Positions 43,864 to 53,216 of a DNA stretch of 64,000 nt are shown piece after piece. The DNA comes from Bosea sp. PAMC 26642. GTDB taxonomy: Bacteria; Pseudomonadota; Alphaproteobacteria; Rhizobiales; Beijerinckiaceae. The notes below the pieces were generated by a model. The model did no database searches. It saw only the letters and a program-made list of their open reading frames with translations, and was not told the origin of the DNA. A program made the position numbers and the translations under genes. How positions within the stretch are numbered: position 1 is the stretch's first letter; each line of letters starts with the position of its first letter. The DNA is taken from NCBI RefSeq assembly GCF_001562255.1, contig NZ_CP014301.1, positions 186,001-250,000 of the forward strand, read 5' to 3'.

Positions 43864-45243
43864 TCAAGTCTGCCCAGGCCGTAGCTTGTAAAAAACGTGC
43901 TGCCCGATCGTATCCATCTTCTTCAGCTTCTTCGCCCAGTACGGCCTTACATATTGCGCGTGGTAATGCGTCGAGGCGCCGACCTCGGGCATGTAGGTCG
44001 TGCCCTCATAGACCTCGCGGGCGATGCGGACCGCGTCGCGCCAGGGCGCCGGCTCGGTGATACGCAGCGACTTGCCCTCGCAGGTGAAGGTGAACTGGCA
44101 GGCAAGGTAGCGGTTGCTGTTCTGGTAGACGACGCCGCAGACGCTGTCGGGATAGAGCCCGCTCTTGACCCGGTTGAGCACCACCTGCGCCACGGCGGCG
44201 CGGCCCTCGTCCGATTCCGAGCGCGCCTCGAAATAGACCGCCTCGGCGAGGCAGCGCTGCTGGCGCGCCATGTCGGCGGTGGCGATCAGAGAGGTGTAGA
44301 TCTCGCGCTCGCCGGTATCGCCCTTGGCGATTCGGCTGCCCGCAGCCGGCGCCTTGGCTGTCAGGCTCGACCGGCCGCTGCCGAGAGCCGGGGCCGGCGT
44401 CGTCGGCGGCGCCAGCGTCGCGACGTCGTAATGCACCGAAGGCGTCGATGAGGCGCGTGCCGAAACCGTCGGAACCGAAGGCGTCGAGCCGTCGATGCTC
44501 TCCAGATGCAGTTCCGCGTGGCGCGGCGAGGTGATCGGCGCCTTGGGCGAATGCGGTGAGGCGTCCGACAGCGCGGGGTCGGTCAGGCCTTCGTCATTGG
44601 AATAGGGTTCGAAGCCGATTTGCGGCCCGACGATGCCTTCCGCCTCGCGCTGGGCGTCGAGTGAAAAACCGGCCGAGATCAGACCCGGCTGCGTATCGCC
44701 GAACACGACCTGTTCGAGTTCGCGCGGCGGCGGGCGGCTGGTGATCGTCGGCCGCAGGGCCGGCAGCGGGTCGCCCTTGCCCGTGCGGTCGACCTCCGGG
44801 AAGCCCGAGGCGCTGCGCTTCATGTCCTCTCGCGGCTGGCGCGGATCGATCGCGATGCGCCGCTCGGGCGTGTCGAAGGAGAGATGCGCCTGCCGGATCG
44901 CCGAGGAGAGCGAGAGGCCGGGCAGCCGGAAGGCGCTGCTCGCGACCAGCATCGAAGGGCCTTCCTCCAGCTCGGAAGCGAAGGCGGGCGCCGCGCGCTG
45001 CACCACGGAGGACGGCATCCTGTCGCCGCCGTCGGTTTGGCCGGCGGAGGCCGTGAAGGAGACCAGCAGCCCGGCTGAGAGAGCCCAGGGCGCAACCGTC
45101 GCGACGGCCCATTTCAGCCCGACCGACCCGATCCGCCTCGTACGTCTGCGCAAACGCAAATGACTCAACGCCCACTCGCTCGTCTGGAGCCCACGGCGCC
45201 GGAAGGCGGCGATTGCGCACCTTTCCAGCGAATCCGTTATCAC
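43864..45243 (-). CDS. Cell wall hydrolase, SleB type
   Basis: 459 residues. A basic cytoplasmic N-terminus precedes one membrane anchor (GLKWAVATVAPWALSAGLLV, about 42-62). A long variable Pro/Ser-rich region (about 70-310) leads to the Hydrolase_2 domain at the C-terminus. There RCLAEAVYFEARSESDEGRA holds the catalytic Glu, then AAVAQVVLNRVKSGLYPDSV, CQFTFTCEGK and GASTHYHAQYVRPYWAKKL. It cleaves peptidoglycan glycan strands, as in spore-lytic SleB, and in Rhizobiales serves growth or division. The linker would carry the domain across the periplasm. Confidence 0.9.
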   Translation of the reverse strand: MITDSLERCAIAAFRRRGLQTSEWALSHLRLRRRTRRIGSVGLKWAVATVAPWALSAGLLVSFTASAGQTDGGDRMPSSVVQRAAPAFASELEEGPSMLVASSAFRLPGLSLSSAIRQAHLSFDTPERRIAIDPRQPREDMKRSASGFPEVDRTGKGDPLPALRPTITSRPPPRELEQVVFGDTQPGLISAGFSLDAQREAEGIVGPQIGFEPYSNDEGLTDPALSDASPHSPKAPITSPRHAELHLESIDGSTPSVPTVSARASSTPSVHYDVATLAPPTTPAPALGSGRSSLTAKAPAAGSRIAKGDTGEREIYTSLIATADMARQQRCLAEAVYFEARSESDEGRAAVAQVVLNRVKSGLYPDSVCGVVYQNSNRYLACQFTFTCEGKSLRITEPAPWRDAVRIAREVYEGTTYMPEVGASTHYHAQYVRPYWAKKLKKMDTIGQHVFYKLRPGQT

Positions 45244-45410
45244 TGCGGTAGGGTTGAGGCCGGGTTAATGCACGATCTGTCGGTTGTCCCGTTCCGGGCT
45301 TGCCCATGCGTGTCCGTGATATGAAACCTCACGAAAAGGCGCTGTCGCAGCGCGGACGGGGGCGCTATCGTGCAGCCACACGACGATCACGGAACCTTCG
45401 GAGACTGCCC

Positions 45411-46640
45411 ATGAGTGCCGCCCCCGTGCGCAGCTATGCTCCGGAGATCGTCGTTGTCTCCGGCTGCCTCATCGCGCTGATCACCTTCGGCCCGCGCGCC
45501 AGCGCCGGCCTGTTCCAGATCCCGATGACCACAGAATTCGGCTGGGGCCGCGACACCTTCAGCCTCGCCATCGCTATCCAGAATCTGCTCTGGGGACTCG
45601 GCGCGCCGTTCGCCGGCGCGGTCGCCGACCGGTTCGGCACGGTTCGGGTGCTCTGCTTCGGCGCCTTGCTCTATGCGCTCGGCCTCGTCGTCATGGGCTT
45701 GGCCTCGACGCCGCTGACGATGTATCTGGGCGCCGGCGTCATGATCGGCTTCGGGCTGTCGGCCTGCTCGTTCAATCTGGTGCTCGCCGCCTTCGGCAAG
45801 CTCCTGCCTGAATCCTGGCGGCCAATGGCCTTCGGCGCCGGCACGGCGGCGGGTTCCTTCGGCCAGTTCCTGTTCCCGCCGATCGGCAACATTCTGATCG
45901 AACAGATCGGCTGGCATCAGGCGCTGTATGTCTTCGCCGCTTCGGTGCTGCTGGTCATGCCGTTCGCGGTGATGTTGGCGACGCGCAAATCGGGGCAGGA
46001 GGTCGCCTCGGCTGCAAACCTGCCCAACCAGTCGATCGCGCAGGCGCTGTCGGAGGCGTTCAAGCACCGCTCCTATGTGCTTCTCGTGCTCGGCTTCTTC
46101 ACCTGCGGTTTTCAGCTTGCCTTCATCACCGCGCATATGCCGGCCTATCTCAAGGATGTCGGCATGGCAGCCTGGGTCGGCGGCTGGACGCTCGCCGTCA
46201 TCGGGCTAGCGAATGCGGTCGGCTCGCTCTGCTCCGGCTGGCTCTCGACGCGGATGCCAAAGCGCCATCTCCTGGCCTGGATTTATCTCGGCCGCTCGGT
46301 CGCGATCGCAGCCTTCATCCTGCTGCCGCCGAGCCCGACCACCGCGATCATGTTCGGCGCCGTCATCGGGCTGTTCTGGCTCTCGACCATCCCGCCGACC
46401 TCATCGCTCGTCATGTTGATGTTCGGGACGAAATACATGGCGATGCTCTACGGCTTCGCCTTCTTCTCGCATCAGGTCGGCGGCTTCCTCGGCGTCCTGC
46501 TCGGCGGCGTGCTCTACGAGGCGACCGGCTCCTACCAGATCGTCTGGTGGCTCTCGATCGCGCTCGGCATCGCCTCGGCGCTGATCAACCTGCCGATCGT
46601 CGAGAAGCCGGTGGAGCGGCCCGTGGCGCAGCCGGCCTGA
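45411..46640 (+). CDS. MFS transporter, oxalate/formate-antiporter or monocarboxylate-like
   Basis: 409 residues from the ATG at 45411, with 12 membrane helices. The signature FGPRASAGLFQIPMTTEFGWGR (start of TM1-2 loop), VADRFGTVRVLCFGALLYALG (motif A) and WHQALYVFAASVLLVMPFA agree with the MCT/OFA branch of the superfamily. The substrate may be a monocarboxylate or dicarboxylate. A ten-residue tail (KPVERPVAQPA) ends it. It lies next to an AcuI-type reductase gene with an 81-base gap, which may or may not be functional linkage. Confidence 0.85.
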   Translation: MSAAPVRSYAPEIVVVSGCLIALITFGPRASAGLFQIPMTTEFGWGRDTFSLAIAIQNLLWGLGAPFAGAVADRFGTVRVLCFGALLYALGLVVMGLASTPLTMYLGAGVMIGFGLSACSFNLVLAAFGKLLPESWRPMAFGAGTAAGSFGQFLFPPIGNILIEQIGWHQALYVFAASVLLVMPFAVMLATRKSGQEVASAANLPNQSIAQALSEAFKHRSYVLLVLGFFTCGFQLAFITAHMPAYLKDVGMAAWVGGWTLAVIGLANAVGSLCSGWLSTRMPKRHLLAWIYLGRSVAIAAFILLPPSPTTAIMFGAVIGLFWLSTIPPTSSLVMLMFGTKYMAMLYGFAFFSHQVGGFLGVLLGGVLYEATGSYQIVWWLSIALGIASALINLPIVEKPVERPVAQPA

Positions 46641-46721
46641 TCCGGGACGGGCGAAAGACGCACCGATCGCGGGGTTGCGCGCTGCCGGCGTCGCGTATCT
46701 CCTGAGCGCAAAGCACAGGAG

Positions 46722-47714
46722 ATGCCCATGTCCACGTTCAAGGCCCTCGTTGCCACCAAGGGCGAGACCGGCCCCAACCTCGCCATCACCGATTTTGCCG
46801 AAGCCGACCTGATGGAAGGCGACGTCACCGTCCGCGTCACGCATTCGACGGTGAACTACAAGGACGGGCTCGCATTGACGGGCAAGGCCCCCGTGGTCCG
46901 GCGCTGGCCGATGATCCCCGGCATCGATTTCGCCGGCCGCGTCGAGACCTCCGAGCACCCCGATTTCAAGCCCGGCGACCTCGTCGTCCTCAATGGCTGG
47001 GGCACAGGCGAGACGCATCTGGGTGCCTATGCCCAGAAGTCGCGCGTCAAGGGCGACTGGCTGGTGCCTCTGCCGCCCGGCATGAATCCCGACGAGGCGA
47101 TGGCGATCGGCACTGCCGGCTACACCGCCATGCTCTGCGTGCTGGCGCTGGAGAGGTACGGGCTGAAACCCGCCGACGGCCCGGTCGTGGTCACGGGCGC
47201 GGCCGGCGGCGTCGGCTCGGTGGCGATCGCGCTGCTGGCGAAGGCGGGCTGGCACGTCATCGCCTCGACCGGGCGCGCGGAGGAGGCGGATTACCTGAAA
47301 GGCCTCGGCGCCACCGAGATCATCGACCGCAACGAATTGTCCGCGCCTGGCCGCCCGCTCGGCAAGGAGCGCTGGATCGCCGGGGTTGATGCGGTCGGCT
47401 CGCACACGCTGGCGAACGTGCTCTCGATGACGAAATATGGAGGCGCCATCGCCGCCTGCGGGCTGGCGCAGGGCATGGACCTGCCGGCCTCGGTCGCGCC
47501 CTTCATCCTGCGCGGCGTCGCGCTGCTGGGCGTCGATTCGGTGATGTGCCCGAAACCGCGCCGGCTGGAAGCTTGGGCAAGGCTCGCGACCGACCTCGAC
47601 CGCGAAAAGCTCGCGATCATGACCACGGCGGTCCCGCTCGACAGCGTCGTCGAGACCGGCAAGGCGATCGTCGAGGGCAAGGTGAGGGGGCGGGTGGTGG
47701 TGGAGATCGGGTGA
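46722..47714 (+). CDS. acuI: Acrylyl-CoA reductase AcuI / YhdH family quinone oxidoreductase
   Basis: 330 residues; an ATG two codons later is also possible, with GGAG near it. It is a zinc-less medium-chain reductase. The N-terminal part has [20 protein letters not shown] and [12 protein letters not shown]. The NADPH fold has [21 protein letters not shown], and [19 protein letters not shown] and the C-terminal [13 protein letters not shown] are AcuI-specific. It reduces acryloyl-CoA to propionyl-CoA with NADPH, detoxifying acrylate from DMSP or 3-hydroxypropionate routes. The DMSP pathway itself is not otherwise evident here. Confidence 0.9.
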   Translation: MPMSTFKALVATKGETGPNLAITDFAEADLMEGDVTVRVTHSTVNYKDGLALTGKAPVVRRWPMIPGIDFAGRVETSEHPDFKPGDLVVLNGWGTGETHLGAYAQKSRVKGDWLVPLPPGMNPDEAMAIGTAGYTAMLCVLALERYGLKPADGPVVVTGAAGGVGSVAIALLAKAGWHVIASTGRAEEADYLKGLGATEIIDRNELSAPGRPLGKERWIAGVDAVGSHTLANVLSMTKYGGAIAACGLAQGMDLPASVAPFILRGVALLGVDSVMCPKPRRLEAWARLATDLDREKLAIMTTAVPLDSVVETGKAIVEGKVRGRVVVEIG

Positions 47715-47717
47715 GGA

Positions 47718-48002
47718 TCAAACCAGCTTGAATTCGAAGCGCTTGCCGAGGACGGTTGCCGCCTTGCGTAGCGTTTCCAGGGTAACGTTGCCGTCCTTGG
47801 GATTGAGCAGCTTGTCGACCTGAGTGCGGCTCGTCTGCATCAGAGCGGCCATCCTGGTCTTGGTCAGATTCTGAGCCTTCATCGCTTCGGCGAACTGCCA
47901 AGCGATAACTTCCTTATCGATCGCGGCGCTGAACTCCTCATAGACACCTTCCTCTTTCAGAAAATCGTCCAGCGAAGAGCCTCGATACCAGGGCTTTGTC
48001 AC
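47718..48002 (-). CDS. XRE-type antitoxin (HigA-like)
   Basis: 94 residues from a GTG at 48002. N-terminal residues VTKPWYRGSSLDDFLKEEGV are the toxin-neutralising arm. The helix-turn-helix follows: ALMQTSRTQVDKLLNPKDGN then VTLETLRKAATVLGKRFEF. The toxin gene lies directly upstream and ends inside this start (GTGA overlap), the toxin-first order of HigBA modules. It should repress its own promoter. The stop lies three bases from the acuI stop, convergently. Confidence 0.85.
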   Translation of the reverse strand: MTKPWYRGSSLDDFLKEEGVYEEFSAAIDKEVIAWQFAEAMKAQNLTKTRMAALMQTSRTQVDKLLNPKDGNVTLETLRKAATVLGKRFEFKLV

Positions 48003-48346
48003 GGATAGCTCTCCCGAGCCCGCTTCCGGGCCAGATCGAGTTCCGTTGCCGGTATTGCCTGCGACTTCTTGATGAAGCCGTGCAGTAGCAGAACCCGTTC
48101 CTGCCGAACGACGAACAAGAGGCGCGCGATCCGCCGGCTCGGCAAGTTTGACCTGATCTCCCATAGTCCTTCTCCCAAATTTCGGCACAGCGGCATGCCA
48201 ACAGGCCAGCCTCTTTGCACGCGCAACAGATCATAACCAATGACGCGCCGATCCGCAGGCTCGATCTGTTTCAACCAGTCCCGGACCGGCTCACCACCGC
48301 CACGGGTCTGAAAGAAATCGACCGGCAAAACTTCAGTCCCCGCCAT
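47999..48346 (-). CDS. RelE/HigB-like toxin (phage Gp49-like, DUF891)
   Basis: 115 residues. EVLPVDFFQTRGGGEPVRDWL, then PADRRVIGYDLLRVQRGWPV and LGEGLWEIRSNLPSRRIARLL, then VLLLHGFIKKSQAIPATELDLARKR are typical of Gp49-like HigB toxins. These cut mRNA at the ribosome. The conserved basic and aromatic residues (Arg in LWEIR, Lys pair in FIKKSQ) are present, so it is probably active. It is followed in the same operon by the XRE antitoxin. Such modules are commonly mobile. Confidence 0.87.
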   Translation of the reverse strand: MAGTEVLPVDFFQTRGGGEPVRDWLKQIEPADRRVIGYDLLRVQRGWPVGMPLCRNLGEGLWEIRSNLPSRRIARLLFVVRQERVLLLHGFIKKSQAIPATELDLARKRARESYP

Positions 48347-48412
48347 GGTGGCGATCCTATGAAAATGTATGAAATAAAGTACAGTCTGGCAAGTATGCGA
48401 ATGCAGATAGCG

Positions 48413-49321
48413 CTATGACGGCGTGCCCTCGATCAGCCCCCGCTTCTTCGCCAGTTCGTTCCCGCAGAAATCCATGAACGCTCGCACGCGCGGCGCGTGG
48501 CGGATGTCGGGATGGGTCAGGATCCACAGCCCGGTCGAAAAATCCGGGTCGGGCTGCATCAGGCGGATCAGGCCCGGCCGCTGGTCGGCGATGAAGCAGG
48601 GCAGGGGGCCGATGCCGAGCCCCTGTTCCACGGCCTCGGTCAGGCCGAGCACGGCGGAACTGCGCAGAGCGATCCGCTCCGGCGCGACCCGGTCGCGGAC
48701 ATAGCGCGCCGCCTTGACGTAGCCGAGCTGGTCGCCGAGCGAGACCCAGTCGCGCTGGAACAGCGCCGACGGGTCGGCGGTCTCGGCGGGCGTCAACCCA
48801 TCCTGGACCCGGCCGTAGATCGCCCATGTCAGGGTCGCCAGCCTCCGGCCGACCAGCGTCTCGCCCGGTGAATCGCTGGCCCGGATCGCGATATCGGCGT
48901 CGCGCTTCGACAGGTTGAGTGTCTGGCTGTCGATCACCACGTCGAGCCGAATCAGCGGATGCGCGTTGCGGAAGGCGGCGAAGATCGGCAGCAGCATGTT
49001 GAGGTAGAGCGTGTCGGTCGTCGTTACCCGGACCTCGCCCGAGGGCGCCACGTCGCGCCCGGCGAGCTTGCGGCCGAAGGCGGTGACGTCCTCCTCCATC
49101 CGGCCGGCCAGCGCGGTCATCTCGCTGCCGGCGACGGTCGCGACATAGCCGGTCTTGCGCCGCTCGAACAAGGGCAGGCCGAGTTGCTCCTCGATCTGCC
49201 CGAGCCGCCGGAACACCGTCGAATGGTTGACGCCGAGCGCTGCGGCCGCGCCCGTCAGCCCGTCATGATCGGAGATCGCCTTGATCAGGCGGAAATCGTC
49301 CCAGGCGAGATTGGCGTTCAT
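48413..49321 (-). CDS. LysR family transcriptional regulator
   Basis: 302 residues from the ATG at 49321. The winged HTH is clear: WDDFRLIKAISDHDGLTGAA then LGVNHSTVFRRLGQIEEQLG and LFERRKTGYVATVAG. The substrate-binding half has VRVTTTDTLYLNMLLPIFA and typical alternating strands and helices. It resembles the LysR group around AaeR/TrpI-like regulators that sense aromatic acids. Its target cannot be stated: no divergent gene is near, the adjacent gene on the same strand being a Sua5 homologue. Confidence 0.9.
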   Translation of the reverse strand: MNANLAWDDFRLIKAISDHDGLTGAAAALGVNHSTVFRRLGQIEEQLGLPLFERRKTGYVATVAGSEMTALAGRMEEDVTAFGRKLAGRDVAPSGEVRVTTTDTLYLNMLLPIFAAFRNAHPLIRLDVVIDSQTLNLSKRDADIAIRASDSPGETLVGRRLATLTWAIYGRVQDGLTPAETADPSALFQRDWVSLGDQLGYVKAARYVRDRVAPERIALRSSAVLGLTEAVEQGLGIGPLPCFIADQRPGLIRLMQPDPDFSTGLWILTHPDIRHAPRVRAFMDFCGNELAKKRGLIEGTPS

Positions 49322-49405
49322 CGGCGGCAGGGTCCCGTCGCGAAGCCCTATGCTCGCGCGCGCAGCCAAGCCGATATCTTGCGTGACTGCAAGATAGCGC
49401 CTGCT

Positions 49406-50386
49406 TCAGCGCGGGGCGGCGGCGCGGCGCAGCCGGTCGTTGATCGCCTCGCCGAGGCCGTGCATCGGGATCGGCGCGACGGCGATCGTCGCCCGGCCCG
49501 CCTCATCGAGCCGGCGCAGATATCCGAACAGGTTGGCCGCCGCTTCCGTGAGATCGCCGCGCGGGCTCAGGTTGAGCGCGGCCTCTGACGGAGCAAGTTC
49601 CGTCGCGCCCGGCCCGAATCCGAGCCACGCTTCGCCCGGGTTCGGCGCCACCGCATCCAGCCTGACCTGTGCCGAGGGCGCATAATGCGAGGCGAGCAGC
49701 CCCGGCGAGATCGGCGCAGCGCCCGCGGGCCCCTCCAGCACGAGCGTGCGCCCGATCACGCCCTCGATCGCCGTGCGCGGCACGCCGCCCGGCCGCAACA
49801 GGCGCGGCGCCCCGTTCAGGCAGGCGACGATCGTCGATTCGACGCCGATCTCGGTCGGCCCGCCATCGAGCACGGCGTCGATGCGCCCATCGAGATCGGC
49901 CAGCACATGGGCGGCGCTGGTGGCGCTGATCCGACCCGAGCGGTTGGCCGAGGGCGCCGCGATCGGCCGGCCAGCCGAGCGCAGAACGGCGCGCGCAACC
50001 GGATGCGACGGCACCCGCAGGGCAACGGAATCGAGCCCGGCCCGTGCCAGATCGCTGACCGTGCAGCCGATCGAGACCGGCACGACCAGCGTCAGCGGCC
50101 CAGGCCAGAAGGCGCGCGCCAGCGCCAGCGCATTGGCGTCGAACAGCCCCTGCCGCCGCGCCGCATCGAGATCGGGCAGATGCGCGATCAGCGGGTTGAA
50201 GCTCGGCCGCTCCTTGGCGGCGTAGATTCCGGCGACCGCCGCCCCCGAGGTCGCGTCGGCGGCGAGCCCATAGACCGTTTCGGTCGGGATCGCGACGAGG
50301 CCGCCCTGCACGAGCAGGGATGCCGCTTCGGCTATTCCCGCTTGGCTGTCGTCCAGGCGTCGCGTCGGGCGTTGCGGCAGCACCAT
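49406..50386 (-). CDS. tsaC: L-threonylcarbamoyladenylate synthase (Sua5)
   Basis: 326 residues from the ATG at 50386; an ATG 33 residues upstream exists but the first part is unlike the family. It makes threonylcarbamoyl-AMP for the t6A37 modification of ANN-decoding tRNAs. The YrdC core shows GGLVAIPTETVYGLAADATS, YAAKERPSFNPLIAHL, FWPGPLTLVVP, RVPSHPVARAVL, PSANRSGRISATSAAHV and DGGPTEIGVESTIVAC. The C-terminal Sua5 domain (about 215-325) starts SPGLLASHYAPSAQVRL. Being longer than TsaC, it is the Sua5 subtype. It is divergent from an acyl-CoA dehydrogenase gene. Confidence 0.95.
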   Translation of the reverse strand: MVLPQRPTRRLDDSQAGIAEAASLLVQGGLVAIPTETVYGLAADATSGAAVAGIYAAKERPSFNPLIAHLPDLDAARRQGLFDANALALARAFWPGPLTLVVPVSIGCTVSDLARAGLDSVALRVPSHPVARAVLRSAGRPIAAPSANRSGRISATSAAHVLADLDGRIDAVLDGGPTEIGVESTIVACLNGAPRLLRPGGVPRTAIEGVIGRTLVLEGPAGAAPISPGLLASHYAPSAQVRLDAVAPNPGEAWLGFGPGATELAPSEAALNLSPRGDLTEAAANLFGYLRRLDEAGRATIAVAPIPMHGLGEAINDRLRRAAAPR

Positions 50387-50556
50387 TGACCTGCGATGGT
50401 TGATATCTAAACTATGCAACGTCGGCGCCGTGGACGAAGGTCGCGGTTGCCGCGCGTGGCGTTGGGGATAGTTCCTCGCTAACATTGCCGCAACGCCAAA
50501 AGCAGAGCCTCCGCCCGCCAGCCAGGCGAGTTGCGAAGGCGGTCAGGGAGACATTC

Positions 50557-52332
50557 ATGAGTTATCGCGCTCCGGTCGAGGACATGCTCGCCACGCTCCG
50601 CCATGTTGCGGGGCTCGACAGGCTGGAGGCGGAAGGGCTGGCGCCGGAGCTCGAGGGCGGCGTCGTCGAGGCGGTGCTGGAGGAGGCTGCGAAATTCGCG
50701 CAGGATGTACTGAGCCCGCTCAACCGCGTCGGCGACAAGCACGGCTCGACCCTGAAGGACGGCGTCGTCACCACCCCGCCGGGCTGGAAGGAAGCATACA
50801 ACGCCTGGGCCGGCGCCGGCTGGAATGCGCTGCCGGGCCCTGAGGCCTATGGCGGCCAGGGTCTCCCCGTCCTCCTGCAGTCGGCCTGTACGGAGATGTG
50901 GAACTCGGCCTCGCTTGCGTTTGCGCTCGGGCCGCTTCTGACGATCGGCTCGATCGAGGCCGTACACGCGCATGGTTCCGAGCATCTGAAAGAGACCTAT
51001 CTCGCCAAACTCGTCTCCGGCGAATGGATGGGCACGATGAACCTGACCGAGCCGCAGGCCGGCTCGGATCTCAACGCACTGAGGGCCAGGGCCGAGCCGG
51101 TCGGAGACGGCACCTACCGGATCACGGGCCAGAAAATCTTCATCACCTATGGCGAGCATGGCATGACGGAGAACATCATCCATCTCGTGCTGGCGCGCCT
51201 GCCCGATGCCCCTCCCGGCACGCGCGGCATCTCGCTCTTCCTCGTGCCGAAATACCTCGTCAATGCGGACGGCTCGCTGGGTAAGCACAACGACCTGCGC
51301 TGCTCCGGCATCGAGCACAAGCTCGGCATCCATGCCTCGCCGACCTGCTCGATGGCGTTCGGCGACAAGGGCGGCGCCATCGGCTGGCTCATCGGAGAGG
51401 AGAACCGCGGACTTGCCTGCATGTTCACGATGATGAACAACGCACGGCTGAACGTGGCCCTGCAGGGCGTCGCCATCGCCGAGCGGGCCTATCAGCAGGC
51501 GCTCGCCTTTGCGCAGGAGCGCAGGCAGGGCGCAGCGCTCGATGCGCCCAAGGGCGCTCCGATGAGCCCGATCATCGTCCATCCCGATGTCCGCCGGATG
51601 CTGATGGAGATGCGCGCCAAGACCCAAGGCTCGCGTGCGATCTGCTATCTGGTCGCCGAGGCGCTCGACCGCTCGCATCGCGAGACCGATGCCGGCAAGC
51701 GCAAGGCCGCTGCCGAGCGGGCCGCGATCCTGACGCCTGTGGCGAAAGCCTATGCCACGGATATCGGCGTCGAGGTCGCCTCGACCGGCGTCCAGGTTCA
51801 TGGCGGCATGGGCTTCATCGAGGAGACCGGCGCCGCCCAGCATCTGCGCGATGCCCGCATCTGCACGATCTACGAGGGCACCAACGGCATCCAGGCCATC
51901 GATCTCGTTCTGCGCAAGCTGCCGCTGTCGGGCGGCGAGGCGGTCAGGGCGCTGATCGCCGAGATGCGGGGCGTCGTCGCCGAGGTCGAGGGCGCCAACA
52001 CGCCGGGCTTCGGCCACACGGCAGCCCGCCTCAAGGCGGCAGTTGATTCGCTCGACCGAGCCACCCAGTGGATGCTGGCGACGATGGGCGAAAGCCAGGG
52101 CGCCGTACTCGCCGGCGCGACGCCATATCTCAAGCTCTTCGCGCTTGCCCAGGGCGGAACGGGGTTGGCGAAGAAGGCGCTGGCCCTGCGCAGCGAGGAG
52201 GGGGCCTTAAGCCACCTCGCCACCGCCCGCTTCTTTTCAGAGCACCTCGCGACCGAGGCCCCGGCACTGGAACTCGCCGTCACGGAAGGGGCGGGTGCGG
52301 TCGAGGATGCAACGGCGGTCTTCGCGGCGTGA
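50557..52332 (+). CDS. Acyl-CoA dehydrogenase (FadE/DmdC-like, ~590 aa class)
   Basis: 591 residues from the ATG at 50557 with AGGGAG upstream. FAD-dependent desaturation of an acyl-CoA is indicated by GTMNLTEPQAGSDLNALR (FAD/substrate loop), ITGQKIFITYGEHGM, ARLNVALQGVAIAERAYQQA and CTIYEGTNGIQAIDL, the last spanning the region of the catalytic base. The long form has an extra N-terminal helix region and a C-terminal domain of about 120 residues, as in DmdC (3-methylmercaptopropionyl-CoA dehydrogenase) and AidB-like relatives. The substrate is uncertain; medium- or branched-chain acyl-CoA is as likely as a sulphur compound. Confidence 0.9.
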   Translation: MSYRAPVEDMLATLRHVAGLDRLEAEGLAPELEGGVVEAVLEEAAKFAQDVLSPLNRVGDKHGSTLKDGVVTTPPGWKEAYNAWAGAGWNALPGPEAYGGQGLPVLLQSACTEMWNSASLAFALGPLLTIGSIEAVHAHGSEHLKETYLAKLVSGEWMGTMNLTEPQAGSDLNALRARAEPVGDGTYRITGQKIFITYGEHGMTENIIHLVLARLPDAPPGTRGISLFLVPKYLVNADGSLGKHNDLRCSGIEHKLGIHASPTCSMAFGDKGGAIGWLIGEENRGLACMFTMMNNARLNVALQGVAIAERAYQQALAFAQERRQGAALDAPKGAPMSPIIVHPDVRRMLMEMRAKTQGSRAICYLVAEALDRSHRETDAGKRKAAAERAAILTPVAKAYATDIGVEVASTGVQVHGGMGFIEETGAAQHLRDARICTIYEGTNGIQAIDLVLRKLPLSGGEAVRALIAEMRGVVAEVEGANTPGFGHTAARLKAAVDSLDRATQWMLATMGESQGAVLAGATPYLKLFALAQGGTGLAKKALALRSEEGALSHLATARFFSEHLATEAPALELAVTEGAGAVEDATAVFAA

Positions 52333-52347
52333 GCGGGGCGATCCCAC

Positions 52348-53136
52348 TCAGCCGTTCTTGCGGACCCGGATATGCAGGAACAGCGGCGCGACGCGCGTAT
52401 CGGCGAGATAGGGATGCGAAAGCGCCGTCTCCGCATCGATGCAAGGCTCGGCCATGTGTTCGATGGTGAGCCCCGCCGCGACGATCAGCGCCACCCATTC
52501 GCTGAGCGTGCGATGAAAGCGCGGCACGCGGAAGGGTTCGGCGGCGGCCTTGACCTCGGCCGGCGCTGCGCCGAAACGCCATGTCTCGATCTCGCCATCG
52601 ATCCCGTCGAAATAGCGCGCGACCTCGACAGCCCGCACCGTTCCATCGGCTTCGCGGAGCACCTTTCGGTAGGGCGGCGTGAAGCAGGGGTGCAGGATCG
52701 AGAGTTGCAGGAAGCCGCCCGGTTTCAATACGCGCGCCGCCTCGGCGAGAGCCCGGTCCTGCCGGGGCATGTCCATCAGCGACATGAAGGCGGTGGCAAA
52801 GTCGAAGGTCGCATCGGCAAAGGGCAGGGCGGTGCCGTCGCCGAGCCGGTAGTCGATGCCGAGCGGAGCGGCGGCTTCCGTATCCCGCGCATGGCGGACG
52901 AAGGTCGGCGCGATGTCGACGGCAGTCATCCGCGCACCGCGCCCGGCAAGCTTGCGGGTGTTGGAGCCTTCGCCGCAGCCGATATCGAGGCCGTTCAGGC
53001 CGGCGACCGAAGGCAGGTTCGACAGGAATACGGGGGTGTTCAGCGCGTCGCGATAGAGATCGTAGCCGGCGCGCGCATGCCGGGTCCAGGTTTCGGCATT
53101 GGCCTCCCAACAGGCCGCGACTTCACTGGCTTCCAT
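52348..53136 (-). CDS. SAM-dependent methyltransferase
   Basis: 262 residues. A class I methyltransferase fold is shown by LNGLDIGCGEGSNTRKLAGR (motif I), MTAVDIAPTFVRHAR (motif II acidic residue), GDGTALPFADATFDFATAF (motif III), RALAEAARVLKPGGFLQLS (motif post-III) and a downstream SILHPCFTPPY. The general shape is that of methyltransferases acting on small molecules (UbiE-like). The substrate is unknown. It is divergent from an SDR gene with an 80-base gap. Confidence 0.88.
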   Translation of the reverse strand: MEASEVAACWEANAETWTRHARAGYDLYRDALNTPVFLSNLPSVAGLNGLDIGCGEGSNTRKLAGRGARMTAVDIAPTFVRHARDTEAAAPLGIDYRLGDGTALPFADATFDFATAFMSLMDMPRQDRALAEAARVLKPGGFLQLSILHPCFTPPYRKVLREADGTVRAVEVARYFDGIDGEIETWRFGAAPAEVKAAAEPFRVPRFHRTLSEWVALIVAAGLTIEHMAEPCIDAETALSHPYLADTRVAPLFLHIRVRKNG

Positions 53137-53216
53137 GACCGCTCTCGCTTTTCGGGGGATGGCTCGTCTAGAGCATAGGCCTCTGCTCCGCCAGAGCGTT
53201 CGCGAGGCTCCTGACT

